From: Palsa-506 sp963786975
GTDB lineage: Bacteria > Actinomycetota > Actinomycetes > Streptosporangiales > Streptosporangiaceae
Direction of reading: 5' to 3'
Assembly (NCBI GenBank): GCA_963786975.1
Contig: CAWBBE010000011.1
Coordinates: forward strand, 248,001-312,000
Length of the DNA stretch: 64,000 nucleotides
The notes beneath the pieces are model-generated. The model worked only from the letters and a program-made list of their open reading frames with translations. It ran no database searches and was not told the DNA's origin. How positions within the stretch are numbered: position 1 is the first letter of the stretch; every line of letters begins with the position of its first letter. The position numbers and the translations under genes were made by a program. Shown here piece by piece: positions 9,520 through 18,305 of this stretch.

Positions 9520-10463
9520 GCCCCGGCCGCGTCCTGGTGACCGTCGATGACCGGCAGTTGTCGCTGTCGAACCTCGGCAAGATGCTGTACCCGGAAACCG
9601 GCTTCACCAAGGGAGAAGTGCTCGACTACTACGCCCGGATCGCCGACGTGATGCTGCCGCACCTGCGCGGCCGCCCGGTCACCTTCCGCCGCTGGCCGGA
9701 TGGCACCGGCGGCAAGTCCTTCGTAGAGAAGCACGTGCCATCGCACGCGCCGGACTGGATCCGCACCGTCGAGGTGCCGTCCAGCGGCGGTGGCGGCTGG
9801 GGGCGGGCCGAGTCATCGGGCGAGGACGTCGAGTACGTGGTCATCGATGACCGGCCGGCCCTGATCTGGGCCGCCAACCTGGCCGCGATCGAGTTCCATG
9901 TCCCGCTCTGGCACGCCGGGAAGCCGGGCAGCCGCCGCGGGCCGGCCTCCGGCCAGCTGCCCGGCCGGCCGGACCATCTGGTCTTCGACCTCGACCCCGG
10001 GCCGGGCGCCTCGGTCGCCGAATGCAGCCGGGTCGCCTGCTGGATCGCCGACCGGCTGTCCGCCGGCCGCCGCGAGCCGGTGGCGAAGACCAGCGGCTCG
10101 AAGGGCATGCAGGTCTACGTCGCGCTGCCCGCCAGGACCGGCTGGGACGCGGCCAGGGACCGGGCGCTCAAGATCGCCCAGGCGGTCGAGAAAGACCACC
10201 CGGGGCTGGTCGTGACCAACATGAAGAAGCAGCTGCGCCGGGCGCGGGTGCTGATCGACTGGAACCAGAATCATCCGGCCAAGACCACGGTCGCCGCCTA
10301 CTCGCTGCGCGGCGGCCCCGATCCGACCGTCTCGGCGCCGGTCAGCTGGGACGAGGTACGCGACTGCGCGGACAGCGGCGACCCGGCCCGGCTCCGGTTC
10401 ACCGCCGGCCAGGTGCTGGACCGCGTCGGGCGGCGCGGGGATCTGTTCGCGCCGCTGGCCTAG
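9516..10463 (+). CDS. LigD-type primase-polymerase domain protein
   Basis: A 315-residue stand-alone polymerase domain of the archaeo-eukaryotic primase type found in LigD, used in bacterial non-homologous end joining to add ribonucleotides at breaks. It has LSNLGKMLYPETGFTKGEVLDYY at the N-terminus, the catalytic acidic pair in LVFDLDPGPGAS, and the nucleotide-binding KTSGSKGMQVYV and KTTVAAYSLR segments. The GTG at 9516 overlaps the stop of the ligase gene (GTGA), implying translational coupling. No Ku gene is in the window. Its stop codon shares a CTAG with the convergent phosphatase. Confidence 0.9.
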   Translation: MSPGRVLVTVDDRQLSLSNLGKMLYPETGFTKGEVLDYYARIADVMLPHLRGRPVTFRRWPDGTGGKSFVEKHVPSHAPDWIRTVEVPSSGGGGWGRAESSGEDVEYVVIDDRPALIWAANLAAIEFHVPLWHAGKPGSRRGPASGQLPGRPDHLVFDLDPGPGASVAECSRVACWIADRLSAGRREPVAKTSGSKGMQVYVALPARTGWDAARDRALKIAQAVEKDHPGLVVTNMKKQLRRARVLIDWNQNHPAKTTVAAYSLRGGPDPTVSAPVSWDEVRDCADSGDPARLRFTAGQVLDRVGRRGDLFAPLA

Positions 10464-11242
10464 CCCGCTGGCTCCGCCGCGAGCAGCTCGGATCGCAGCA
10501 GCTGCGCGTCCGCGGCGCCGAAGCCATGCGCGGAGAGCCACGCCAGCATGCCGCCGTAGCGCGAGTCCACCTCGGCCAGGAACGCGGCCATGGTCTCGGG
10601 CCGCGGGGTGTGCTCGCCGCCAGGCTCGCGCTCGACGCCGGCCGCGTACGCCGCGACACCGCGCATCCGGTCCATCAGCGGGCCGATCCGCTCGGCGGTG
10701 GCCGCGTAGTCGGCGATCACGGCGTCCGGCCGCACCCCCGCGACGGTCAGCGCCATCGCGGTGATCACCCCGGTCCGGTCCTTACCCGCCGCGCAGTGCA
10801 CCAGCACCGGGCCGCCCGCGCCGGCGATGTCCCGCAGCGCGGCTACCACCTCGGCCGGCCGCTCCACCAGGTAGCCCAGGTAGAGGCCGCACCGGACATC
10901 GGCCGGGTAACGCGCGAACGCCCGGTCGATCCGGGCCGAGGCGGCATCCGCGACGTCGGCCGCGATGCCGAGTTCCGGCAGCAGCGAGTGCTGCACGTAG
11001 CGCACCCCGTCGGCCCCGGTCAGCGGCCCGGGCCCGCGGTCCCGCGCCTCCGCCGGGCTGCGCAGGTCGATCACCGTGGTCACGCCGATCCGGCCGACCA
11101 GCAGGTCGACGTCGGCCGGGGAGAGGTCGTTCAGGTCGTCCGCGCGCAGCAGCCGGTGCTCCGCGATCCGCCGCCGCCGGCCGGCCGGCAGGCCGCCGAC
11201 GTCACGGACATTGACTGCGCCGTCCAGCTTTAGCCAGGCCAC
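10460..11242 (-). CDS. Tyrosine-protein phosphatase (Y_phosphatase3 type)
   Basis: A 260-residue cytosolic phosphatase. The signature HCAAGKDRTG matches HCxxGKDRTG of the bacterial Tyr/Ser phosphatase family (Cys nucleophile, Arg phosphate ligand); the upstream NVRDVGGLP and VIDLRSPAEARDRGPG segments are also family features, with LRSPAE carrying the usual RS/TxxE. The GTG at 11242 is chosen because conserved sequence starts at VAWLKLDGAVNVRD; upstream residues overlap the next gene. It is 4 bp from the MmcQ-family gene, likely cotranscribed. The target is unknown. Confidence 0.85.
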   Translation of the reverse strand: MAWLKLDGAVNVRDVGGLPAGRRRRIAEHRLLRADDLNDLSPADVDLLVGRIGVTTVIDLRSPAEARDRGPGPLTGADGVRYVQHSLLPELGIAADVADAASARIDRAFARYPADVRCGLYLGYLVERPAEVVAALRDIAGAGGPVLVHCAAGKDRTGVITAMALTVAGVRPDAVIADYAATAERIGPLMDRMRGVAAYAAGVEREPGGEHTPRPETMAAFLAEVDSRYGGMLAWLSAHGFGAADAQLLRSELLAAEPAG

Positions 11243-11246
11243 GTGA

Positions 11247-11609
11247 TCATTGTCTCCCAGGCCGGTCAGGGCGGTCCTTCCTGGGCAGCTTGCTGACCAC
11301 CGTGTGGTAGGACGCGTCAACGGCCTCGAGCAGCTCGTCATCCGGGATCGCGCCGCCGAACCGCAGGCTGTTCCACCCGGACCGGCCGATGTACGCCATC
11401 ACCGACGCGTCGTCCGGGTAACGCCGCAGCCACTCATCGGCTACCTCGCGGGTCGGCCCGCATTTGACGCCCACCGAGGACGCGGACTCGGCCCCGAGGA
11501 AAGCGAAGATCTTGCCGCCTACCTTCACCGCCGCGTCGCCCTCCCACGGCTCGTCCTGCCACGCGCCCGGCTTGGCCAGGCAGTGGGCCAGCAGGTCATC
11601 CCATGTCAT
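11247..11609 (-). CDS. MmcQ/YjbR family protein
   Basis: A 120-residue protein of the MmcQ/YjbR (CyaY-like fold) family. It begins MTWDDLLAHCLAKPGAWQDEPWEGD, and has the family segments VKVGGKIFAFLG, VGVKCGP and the C-terminal WNSLRFGGAIPDDELLEAVDASYHTVV. The family is described as DNA-binding by fold similarity; the real role is unknown. It is first gene of a two-gene unit with the phosphatase. Confidence 0.85.
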   Translation of the reverse strand: MTWDDLLAHCLAKPGAWQDEPWEGDAAVKVGGKIFAFLGAESASSVGVKCGPTREVADEWLRRYPDDASVMAYIGRSGWNSLRFGGAIPDDELLEAVDASYHTVVSKLPRKDRPDRPGRQ

Positions 11610-11712
11610 ACCGGCAATCTAGCCGGGCCGCGGCTGGCGGTCCCCGGGTACGGCCTGAACCAGCCGCAGGCCGGGCGGTAACCTCGGCAGCAGCCATGAA
11701 GGGAAACTGCCG

Positions 11713-12416
11713 GTGAGCCGTGACAACCTGCCGGGCGCGGCCGGCCGGGCCGGGGCGGCCGGATCCGGCGGGATCGTCGTGGTGGCGCACGGCGGCGCCC
11801 CGGTCAGCCAGAGTCCGACCAGCCCGATCCAGGTCAGCGTGCTGCGGATGATCCCGGTCGCGGACGCCATCCGCGACGCCGTGCGCGGCAGCGGCGCGGA
11901 GGTGCGCCGGATACGGTTCCGGTTCAGCGGCTGGAACGGCGGGGACGCCTCCCCGGTAGCGGACCTGACCGGCCTGCTCGACCAGATCGGCGCCGCCGCC
12001 GCGGCCCGGCCGGTGGTGCTTGTCGGCCACTCGATGGGCGGCCGGGCGGCGCTGCTGGCGGCCGGGCATCCGCTGGTGACGGCGGTGGCCGGCCTGGCGC
12101 CCTGGCTGCCGCCGGGGGAGCCGGCCGGGCAGCTGGCGGCCGGCCCGTGCTGCTGGTGCACGCCAGCGACGACAGCGTCTGCAATCCGGCCGACACCTGG
12201 GCGTACGCGCAGCGGGCCGGCGCCGTCACCGAGGTCGCCGCGATCGAGATACGCAACGGCGATCACGCCATGCTGCGCCGGGCGCGGCTGTGGCACGCCA
12301 TCGCCGCCGAGTTCGCCCGGCTTTCGCTCGCGCTGCCCGCCGCCGGGGAACCCCCGGGCCCGGTAGCCGACGCGTTCGCCCGGGCCGCCGCCAGGCAGCC
12401 CCGGCGCGTGCTCTGA
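11713..12416 (+). CDS. Alpha/beta hydrolase, one frameshift
   Basis: Reads as a 234-residue alpha/beta hydrolase if one base is missing near 12140-12150. The first part, from GTG 11713, has IVVVAHGGAP (oxyanion strand) and the nucleophile elbow VGHSMGG (Ser). The second part, in another frame from about 12147, supplies VLLVHASDDSVCNPADT (acid residue) and EIRNGDHAMLRR (catalytic His). The catalytic triad is only complete when both parts are joined, so this is one gene. The GC-rich run at the junction fits a sequencing slip; a true mutation is possible. The substrate is unknown. Confidence 0.7.
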
Positions 12417-12461
12417 GCCGGCTCTTGCGGCCGGAGTGATCCGGGTGAGACGTTGTCCGCT

Positions 12462-14556
12462 ATGCGCCTATCGCAGCTTTGGTCCCCGGCCAGGGTCATC
12501 GCCGCGGCAGCCGCCGGGGCACTCGCGGCCTCGGCGCTGATGGCCGGCCCGGCGCTGGCGGGCCAGCCGCCGGGGCCAGTCATGCATCGAGACGGCATAT
12601 CCCGGCCGGGATCGGCCGTGCTTCCCGGCCCGGCCGGCCATCGCCGCCCGATCCGGGTCGGCTCGGTGACGATCCCGCCGTGCAAGGTCTCCCGGCTGGC
12701 CTGGTGCACCAGGATCAACGTGCCGCTGGACTACCGGGACGCCGCGGCCGGGCACATCAAGCTGGGCTTCCAGTGGTACCCGGCGACCAGCGGCCGGGCC
12801 ACCGGGGGCACGATACTCGCCGTCCAGGGCGGCCCGGGCTTCCCGACCACCGATTACGCGGCCGACTACCGCGGCACGTTCGCGCCGCTGCTGGGCCGGC
12901 GCAACCTGCTGCTGGTCAACCTGCGCGGCACCGGGAACTCCTCGGCCTTCCTCTGCAAGCCGCTGCAGGACTGGAAGGCGGCCGACGGAATCGCCGCCTA
13001 CACGGTCGATACCGGCCAGTGCGGCCGCCAGCTGAACCACGCCCGCCGGCTCCCGGGCGGCCGCTACGTGCAGGCCAGCGACCTTTACACCACGGCGAAC
13101 GCGGCCCGGGACGTGGCGCTGCTGCTGCACCGGCTGCAGACCGGCCAGGTCGATTTCTACGGCGACTCCTACGGCACCTTCTTCGGGCAGGTGCTCACCG
13201 CGCGGTACCCGGGCCTGCTCCGCTCCGTGACCCTGGACGCGGCGTACCCAGTGAGCCAGTCAAATCCGTTTTACCCCCATATGATCCGCACCGCGCGGAC
13301 AGCGTTCAATATCTCCTGCATCCGCAGCGTCGCCTGCCATCGCGCCGCGCCGGGTCACGCGTGGGCGCGGATCGGCGTGCTGGCCAGGTACCTGCGGCGG
13401 CACCCGGTGACCGGCCGGACCAGGACGCCGTTCGGCCGCCGGGTAACCGAGCACGTCGGCGACGCCGAGCTGATCCAGCTGGTTAACAACGCGGGCTCGG
13501 ACAACGGCGTTTACCGCGAGCTTGACGCAGCCGGCCGCGCGCTGCTGCGCGATCATGACCCGGTGCCGCTGCTGCGGCTGACCGAGCAGGAGGTCTACAC
13601 CGGCACCTCCGGCCCGGTGCGCGAATTCAACGATGGCCTGTACCAGGCGACGACCTGCCTGGACTACCCGCAGCCGTTCAGCTACGCGCAGACGCCAGCC
13701 CAGCGGGCCGCGTCGTACGCGCGCGCGCTGGCCGGGCTGCCGCCCGGCGCGTTCGCCCCGTTCACCATCCGGGAGTGGGTCACCGAGCCGGACGAGGAGT
13801 TCGACGCGTGCCTGGACTGGCCGGCCCCGGCGCATCCGGATCCGCCGATCGTCACCCCGGTCCCGTACGCGCCGCGGCACCTGCCGGTGCTGGTGCTGTC
13901 CGGTGACCTGGACTCGCTCACCACGCCGTTCGAGGGCCGCCAGACCGCGCGGGACATGGGACCGTCGGCGCGCTGGATCCTGGTGCACAATGACACCCAC
14001 GTGAACGCGATGGATGACCCGGTCGGCTGCGCCTCCGGGCTGGTCCAGCGGTTCATCGCGGACCCGGCCGGGCTCGGCCGGCTGAACGCGTCGTGCGCGG
14101 CGCGGACGCCCGAGGTACGGGTGGTCGGCACGTTCCCGCGCAGGCTGCGGGATGTCAGGGCGGCGGCCGCCCGGCCCGGTAACCGGGCCGGGCCGGCGCT
14201 GGCGGCTGGCCGCCGCCGCGGCCGCCGCGGTCGGGGACGCGGTCTGGCGCTGGTACTACGGCGACGGCGTCCGGGGCTGGGGCCTGCGCGGCGGCACGTT
14301 CCGGTTCAGCGGGGACGGCAGCAGGATCGGCATCCGGCTGCACCGGGTGCGCTGGACGACCGACACCCGGGTGAGCGGGCGGGTGCGCTGGGATCAGCCG
14401 GCTGGGCGGGTCCGGGCGCGGCTGACCGTGACCGGGCCGGGCGGGATCGCCGCCACGGTCCGGGTGCGCTACCGCGACTACGTGCGGCACTCGGCAGCCG
14501 GGCTGTCCGGCCGGTACCAGGGCCGCCGGATCGCCGCCACGATGCCCGCCGCGTAG
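12462..14556 (+). CDS. Secreted S33-type alpha/beta hydrolase (tripeptidyl aminopeptidase-like), one frameshift
   Basis: About 697 residues once one extra base between 14155 and 14215 is skipped. The ATG at 12462 starts a clear signal peptide (SPARVIAAAAAGALAASALMAG, Ala cleavage site). The hydrolase core has VQGGPGFP (oxyanion), RGTGNS, the nucleophile GDSYGTFF, LDLD-type acid at VLSGDLDSLTT, and the catalytic His in VHNDTHVNAM. The last about 130 residues, reached after the frameshift, form a beta-rich tail (RGGTFRFSGDGSRI, IRLHRVRWTTDTRVSG). Family members are secreted peptidases or esterases of Streptomyces type. Without the correction the frame would run on to 14708 with Arg-rich nonsense. 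Confidence 0.8.
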
Positions 14557-14586
14557 CTTCCGGCGGGCGGCCAGGTCGCCCCTGGG

Positions 14587-15965
14587 TCACGGCCGGCCCG
14601 CGACGGTGCTGGCGGCCAGGCAGCCGGCCCAGCCCCGGGCCTGGAAGACCCGCACCGTGCACTGCGCGGTCTGCGGGTAGTAGGCGCCCATCTGCTGCGC
14701 GACGGTGACTGGCGGGATGATGCCGGACGGGTCGGCGGGCGGGGTGATGAAGACGAAGCCCTCCGGGTACAGCGACCGCTGCGACAGCATGTTCCGCAGC
14801 AGCTGGAATTCCGGCGCCGTCGGCTCCCTGGGTGACGTCGGGATCCAGGTCGCGGCGCTGGCCCGCAGGGAAGCGGGGGATGGCTGGTCGGCCGGCCGCG
14901 AGGAGACGATGGTGTAGTAACCGTGCCGGAGCGTCGTCACGTAGTCAGCGGTCCCGCCGAAGACGGCGTTCGCGCCGCGGCCGATCTTGACGATCGGGAA
15001 CGGCTTGGCCGCCAGGTAGTTGGAGACCGACCAGTAGCGCACCTGGAATCTCGGGTGCAGCCAGGGCACCGGGTAGGCGCCGATCGAGTCGCCGGGCGCA
15101 CCGCTGCCCGCGTCCACCGGGCTGGACGGGGCCTTGCCGTGGGTGACCACGACGTAGCCCTTCTCCGGGGTGAAGTTCATCTCCAGGTAGCCGTTGACGG
15201 GGTTAGGGAACAGCCCGGCCTGCGATGCGGCCGACGGGCCGAAGTACTCCAGCGTGGGGTCGGCGGTGGTGCTGGCCAGGGATCCGGCCATGGCGGCGGC
15301 GGGCCGGCGGCTGGCCCGGACCGGCCCGCTGCCGATGCGCACTGCGGCAGGGTGGCGGTCCGGCCATCATGCGTGACGGTCAGGGCGGGCAGCCGGACCG
15401 TGGTGTTGCCGCCGGACGGAATGTACGCCCGCAGGATCACGTAGCCGAGTCCGGGCGGGCCCTGCGGATCAGCGGGCGCGTTCTGGTCGATCATCGGGAT
15501 GGCGTTGGCCGCCCGCCGCTGCGCGGCCGTCACGGTGGGCCGGATCCGGACGGTGAAGTTCTGCCGCTGCCCGGCACTGCTGGTCCGCCACGGGTTGTTC
15601 GAGCCCGGATCCGGACGGATCTGGTAGTCCGACAGGTCCGACGGCACGTTCTTCCCGCCGACGACGTTGGTGAAGTCCTGGAACGAGTCGTTGTAGACCA
15701 CGAACGACATGAACCGGCTGGTCGGGAACGAGCCCCTGATCGTGACCGCGTCGCCGGGACCGGCCAGGAACGGGGTGGTCCAGTAGGTGGCAAAGGAGTC
15801 CGGGGCGGCCACGTTCGCCTTGGTCGGCGTCGTCTCGACCGGCCAGGAACAGCCAGGGAAGACGGCCGGCCCGGCTCCGGCGCGGCCGGCCGCCCAGGCG
15901 GGGGAGCCGAGCGCGAGCGTCAGCGCTGCCGCCGCCAGGATTCCGGATCGTCCGTGGTACCTCAT
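14587..15965 (-). CDS. Secreted protein of unknown function, one frameshift
   Basis: About 459 residues if a single missing base near 15330-15345 is restored. The first half starts at ATG 15965 with a signal peptide (GILAAAALTLALGSPAWA) and continues CSWPVETTPTKANVAAPDS, ATYWTTPF, FMSFVVYNDSFQDFTNVVGG. The second half (PTLEYFGPSAASQAGLFPN to VAGRP) continues with FQVRYWSVSNYLA and ends with two Cys residues. The composition is of a folded beta-rich extracellular protein; the LVVYN/RYWS motifs recall DUF1254/1214-type exported proteins but I do not recognise the family with certainty. Both halves are protein-like and adjacent, so they are treated as one gene. Confidence 0.6.
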
Positions 15966-16263
15966 GCCGCCCCCGATGGATTGAACACTTAAAGTGATTC
16001 ATCGGTAACTCTAAGTGCTGCCCGGTGCGGTCCGCCGGAAGCCCGCGCCGGGACTTTCGGCGGGACGTTTTGCCCTGCTCTGCGGCGTGCCCGGGCGAGA
16101 CGATGAGTACCGGCCCGAAAGGGACTGCACAACTCAAGGGGACGTAAGCCCGCCGCAGGAATGCGGCCCGGCAGCGCGGACCAGGCCCGGACGGGCCCGG
16201 CGTGGTTCGACTCCTCACGCCCCCACGTACTGGCGCTGCGCTAGCGGTCGGCCAGCGGCCGGG
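15966..16263. other. Intergenic region, promoter side and terminator
   Basis: Upstream of the secreted-protein gene the AT-richer stretch at 15985-16018 (GAACACTTAAAGTGATTC) contains the imperfect palindrome CACTTAAAGTG and is a plausible promoter/operator. The rest holds no protein-like frame on either strand and one hairpin described separately. Confidence 0.4.
16199..16221 (-). terminator. Hairpin downstream of the signalling operon
   Basis: Perfect 6-bp stem GGCGTG/CACGCC with an 11-nt loop, 43 bp past the stop of the response regulator gene. No T tract, as is common in this GC range, so the terminator role is only suggested. Confidence 0.35.
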
Positions 16264-16704
16264 TCAGTTCCGCGGCAGCCGGACCACCGACAGGAAGAAA
16301 TCGTCGATCTGCCGCACCGCCGCGATGAACTGGTTGACGTCTACCGGCTTCGTCACGTACGCGTTCGCGTGCAGCTTGTAACTGCGCAGGATGTCCTCCT
16401 CGGACGAGGACGTGGTCAGGATCACCACCGGTACGTGGGTGAGCTCGGGATCGGACTTGATCACCTCGAGCACCTGCCGGCCGTCGTACTTCGGCAGGTT
16501 GAGGTCGAGCAGGATCAGGTCGACGCTCGGGGCGCCGGCGTGCGCACCGCGGCGGTAGAGGAAGTCCAGCGCCTCCTCGCCGTCGTGCGCGACGTGCAGT
16601 GTGTTGCCGATCTTGTTGTCCTCGAATGCCTCGCGGGTCATCAGCTCATCGCCGGGGTCATCCTCGACCAGCAGAACCTCGACGGGCTGCAGGGGAATGT
16701 TCAT
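16264..16704 (-). CDS. Single-domain response regulator (CheY/Rcp1-like)
   Basis: A 146-residue stand-alone receiver domain. It has the acidic pocket VEDD, the phospho-acceptor in DLILLDLNLPKYDG, the Thr in VVILTTSSSEED and the Lys in YVTKPVDVNQF. The long loop around the acceptor and the DFLYRRGAHAG segment are typical of the Rcp1 type that pairs with phytochrome-like histidine kinases. It has no output domain. Its ATG overlaps the stop of the kinase gene by four bases, so it is translated with it and is presumably its partner. Confidence 0.92.
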   Translation of the reverse strand: MNIPLQPVEVLLVEDDPGDELMTREAFEDNKIGNTLHVAHDGEEALDFLYRRGAHAGAPSVDLILLDLNLPKYDGRQVLEVIKSDPELTHVPVVILTTSSSEEDILRSYKLHANAYVTKPVDVNQFIAAVRQIDDFFLSVVRLPRN

Positions 16705-18305
16705 GCGCGGATCCCTTCGGCGCTGTAGTGGGAAGTGTCATCCGCCTCAACGGCGTCCATCTGGGGCAGGGTAAAGCAGATCCGGGTGCCGCCCTGGTAG
16801 CCCGTGTCCACGCTGATGCCGCCGCCGTGATGCTCGATGATCCGCTTGCAGAGCGCCAGGCCGATCCCGGTGCCGGGATAGGCGTCACGCACGTGCAGCC
16901 GCTGGAAGATCACGAAGACCTTCTCGGCGAACTCGGGCGCGATCCCGATGCCGTTGTCGGTGACGGTGAACCGCCAGGTCCCGGCCGGCTCCCCGGTGAC
17001 GTCGATGCGCACCACCGGCGCGCGGTCCGGCGCGCGGAACTTGACCGCGTTGCTGAGCAGGTTCTGCCACAGCATCGTCAGCAGGGTGACATCGCCGGCC
17101 ACCTGGGGCAGCTGCTCCGGGCGCTCGATGACCGCGCCGGACTCCTCGATGGCGGTGCCGAGCGCGCTGATCGCGGCGTCCAGCGGCATCTCCAGCGGCA
17201 CCGGCACCAGGACAGTCCCGGACCGGCCGACCCGGGAGAAGGTCAGCAGGTCGTTGATCAGGACCTGCAGCCGCTTCGCGCCGTCGACGGCGAAGCCGAT
17301 GTACTGACGGCCCCGGTCGTCCAGCTTGTCGCCGTACCGCTTCTCCAGCAGCTGGCAGAACGAGGCGACCTTGCGCAGCGGTTCCTGCAGGTCGTGCGAG
17401 GCGACGTAGGCGAACTGCTCAAGCTCGGCGTTGGATCTGCGCAGCTCGTCCGCCTGCGCGTCCAGGTCGGCAGCCTGGCGGCTGGCGATGTCCTGCGCGG
17501 TCCTGGCGTCGCCGAGGGCCTCGACCAGGCTGCTGCGCATCTCCTCGACGTCGGCGGCGACCGCGCGCAGGTCCGCGGGGCCGGTCGCCTCGATCTGGTG
17601 ACCGAAGTCGCCGCCGACCACCCGGCGGGACGCCGCTTGCAGCCGGTTCAGCGGCCGCACCACGGTCTGCTGCAGCAGCACTATCACGGCCGCCGCGGCC
17701 AGCAGGAGGGTGGCCAGGATGGCCCCGTAGGTCCAGTCCTGCACGGTCCGCACCTGCTGCAGGGCGGCCCGGTCGCTGGCCACCGCGGCGGTCAGGTTGG
17801 CGTCCTGCGCGGTGAACAGTGACCGCAGGTGGTCGAACGACCGCTTGCTCCTGACCAGCAGCTTGAGGTCGCTGCCGCCCAGCGGCCCCCTGCTGGCCAG
17901 CGCCATCAGCGGGATCGCGAAGGAGGTCCGCCAGGTCTGCGCACCCTGCTCGATGCGGGCCAGGTCGCCGGCCAGCGGCTGCTTCCGGCCGGTCAGCGAA
18001 TGCAGCTGCGCGGCGGCGCTGGCCTCGACGGCGCGCCCGCTGTGGTACGGGGCCAGGAAGCGCGGGTCGCCGGTAATGCCGTACCCACGGATCCCGGTCT
18101 CCTGATCGACCAGCGCACCCTGCAGCCGGTAGGCCTGGGCCTGCGCGGGCAGCACGATGACCTGCAGCTCATTCGACACCTGGCGGCCGTGCGCGAGCTG
18201 CAGGTAGATGACGCCCGCCGCGGCCAGCACCAGCACCGCGAAGACGCCGAACGCCAGCCGGAACCAGCCCTGCACGGTCAGCCTGCGGAACCAGCCGCCG
18301 GTCAC
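16701..18305 (-). CDS. Membrane sensor histidine kinase (CHASE3-like, HAMP, HisKA, HATPase)
   Basis: A 534-residue kinase. First transmembrane helix about 17-35 (FGVFAVLVLAAAGVIYLQL), then an extracytoplasmic helical domain with VDQETGIRGYGITGDPRFL, the CHASE3 signature; second helix about 190-212; HAMP with TVVRPLNRLQAASRRVVGGDFGH; a coiled coil; HisKA with phospho-acceptor His in YVASHDLQEPLRKVASF; and HATPase with N box LLSNAVKF, G1 VTDNGIGIAP and G2 GTGIGLALCKRI. It overlaps both neighbours by ATGA. Together they form a phosphorelay-type unit: REC-phosphatase, kinase, receiver. The signal sensed is unknown. Confidence 0.92.
   Translation of the reverse strand: MTGGWFRRLTVQGWFRLAFGVFAVLVLAAAGVIYLQLAHGRQVSNELQVIVLPAQAQAYRLQGALVDQETGIRGYGITGDPRFLAPYHSGRAVEASAAAQLHSLTGRKQPLAGDLARIEQGAQTWRTSFAIPLMALASRGPLGGSDLKLLVRSKRSFDHLRSLFTAQDANLTAAVASDRAALQQVRTVQDWTYGAILATLLLAAAAVIVLLQQTVVRPLNRLQAASRRVVGGDFGHQIEATGPADLRAVAADVEEMRSSLVEALGDARTAQDIASRQAADLDAQADELRRSNAELEQFAYVASHDLQEPLRKVASFCQLLEKRYGDKLDDRGRQYIGFAVDGAKRLQVLINDLLTFSRVGRSGTVLVPVPLEMPLDAAISALGTAIEESGAVIERPEQLPQVAGDVTLLTMLWQNLLSNAVKFRAPDRAPVVRIDVTGEPAGTWRFTVTDNGIGIAPEFAEKVFVIFQRLHVRDAYPGTGIGLALCKRIIEHHGGGISVDTGYQGGTRICFTLPQMDAVEADDTSHYSAEGIRA

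Noticed and set aside
16138..16225. tRNA-like 3' half (GGTTCGACTCC followed by CGCCCCCA, with GGGGACG upstream)
   Set aside because: T-stem has mismatches and no anticodon arm with a T33-type loop can be found between; treated as a plain hairpin.
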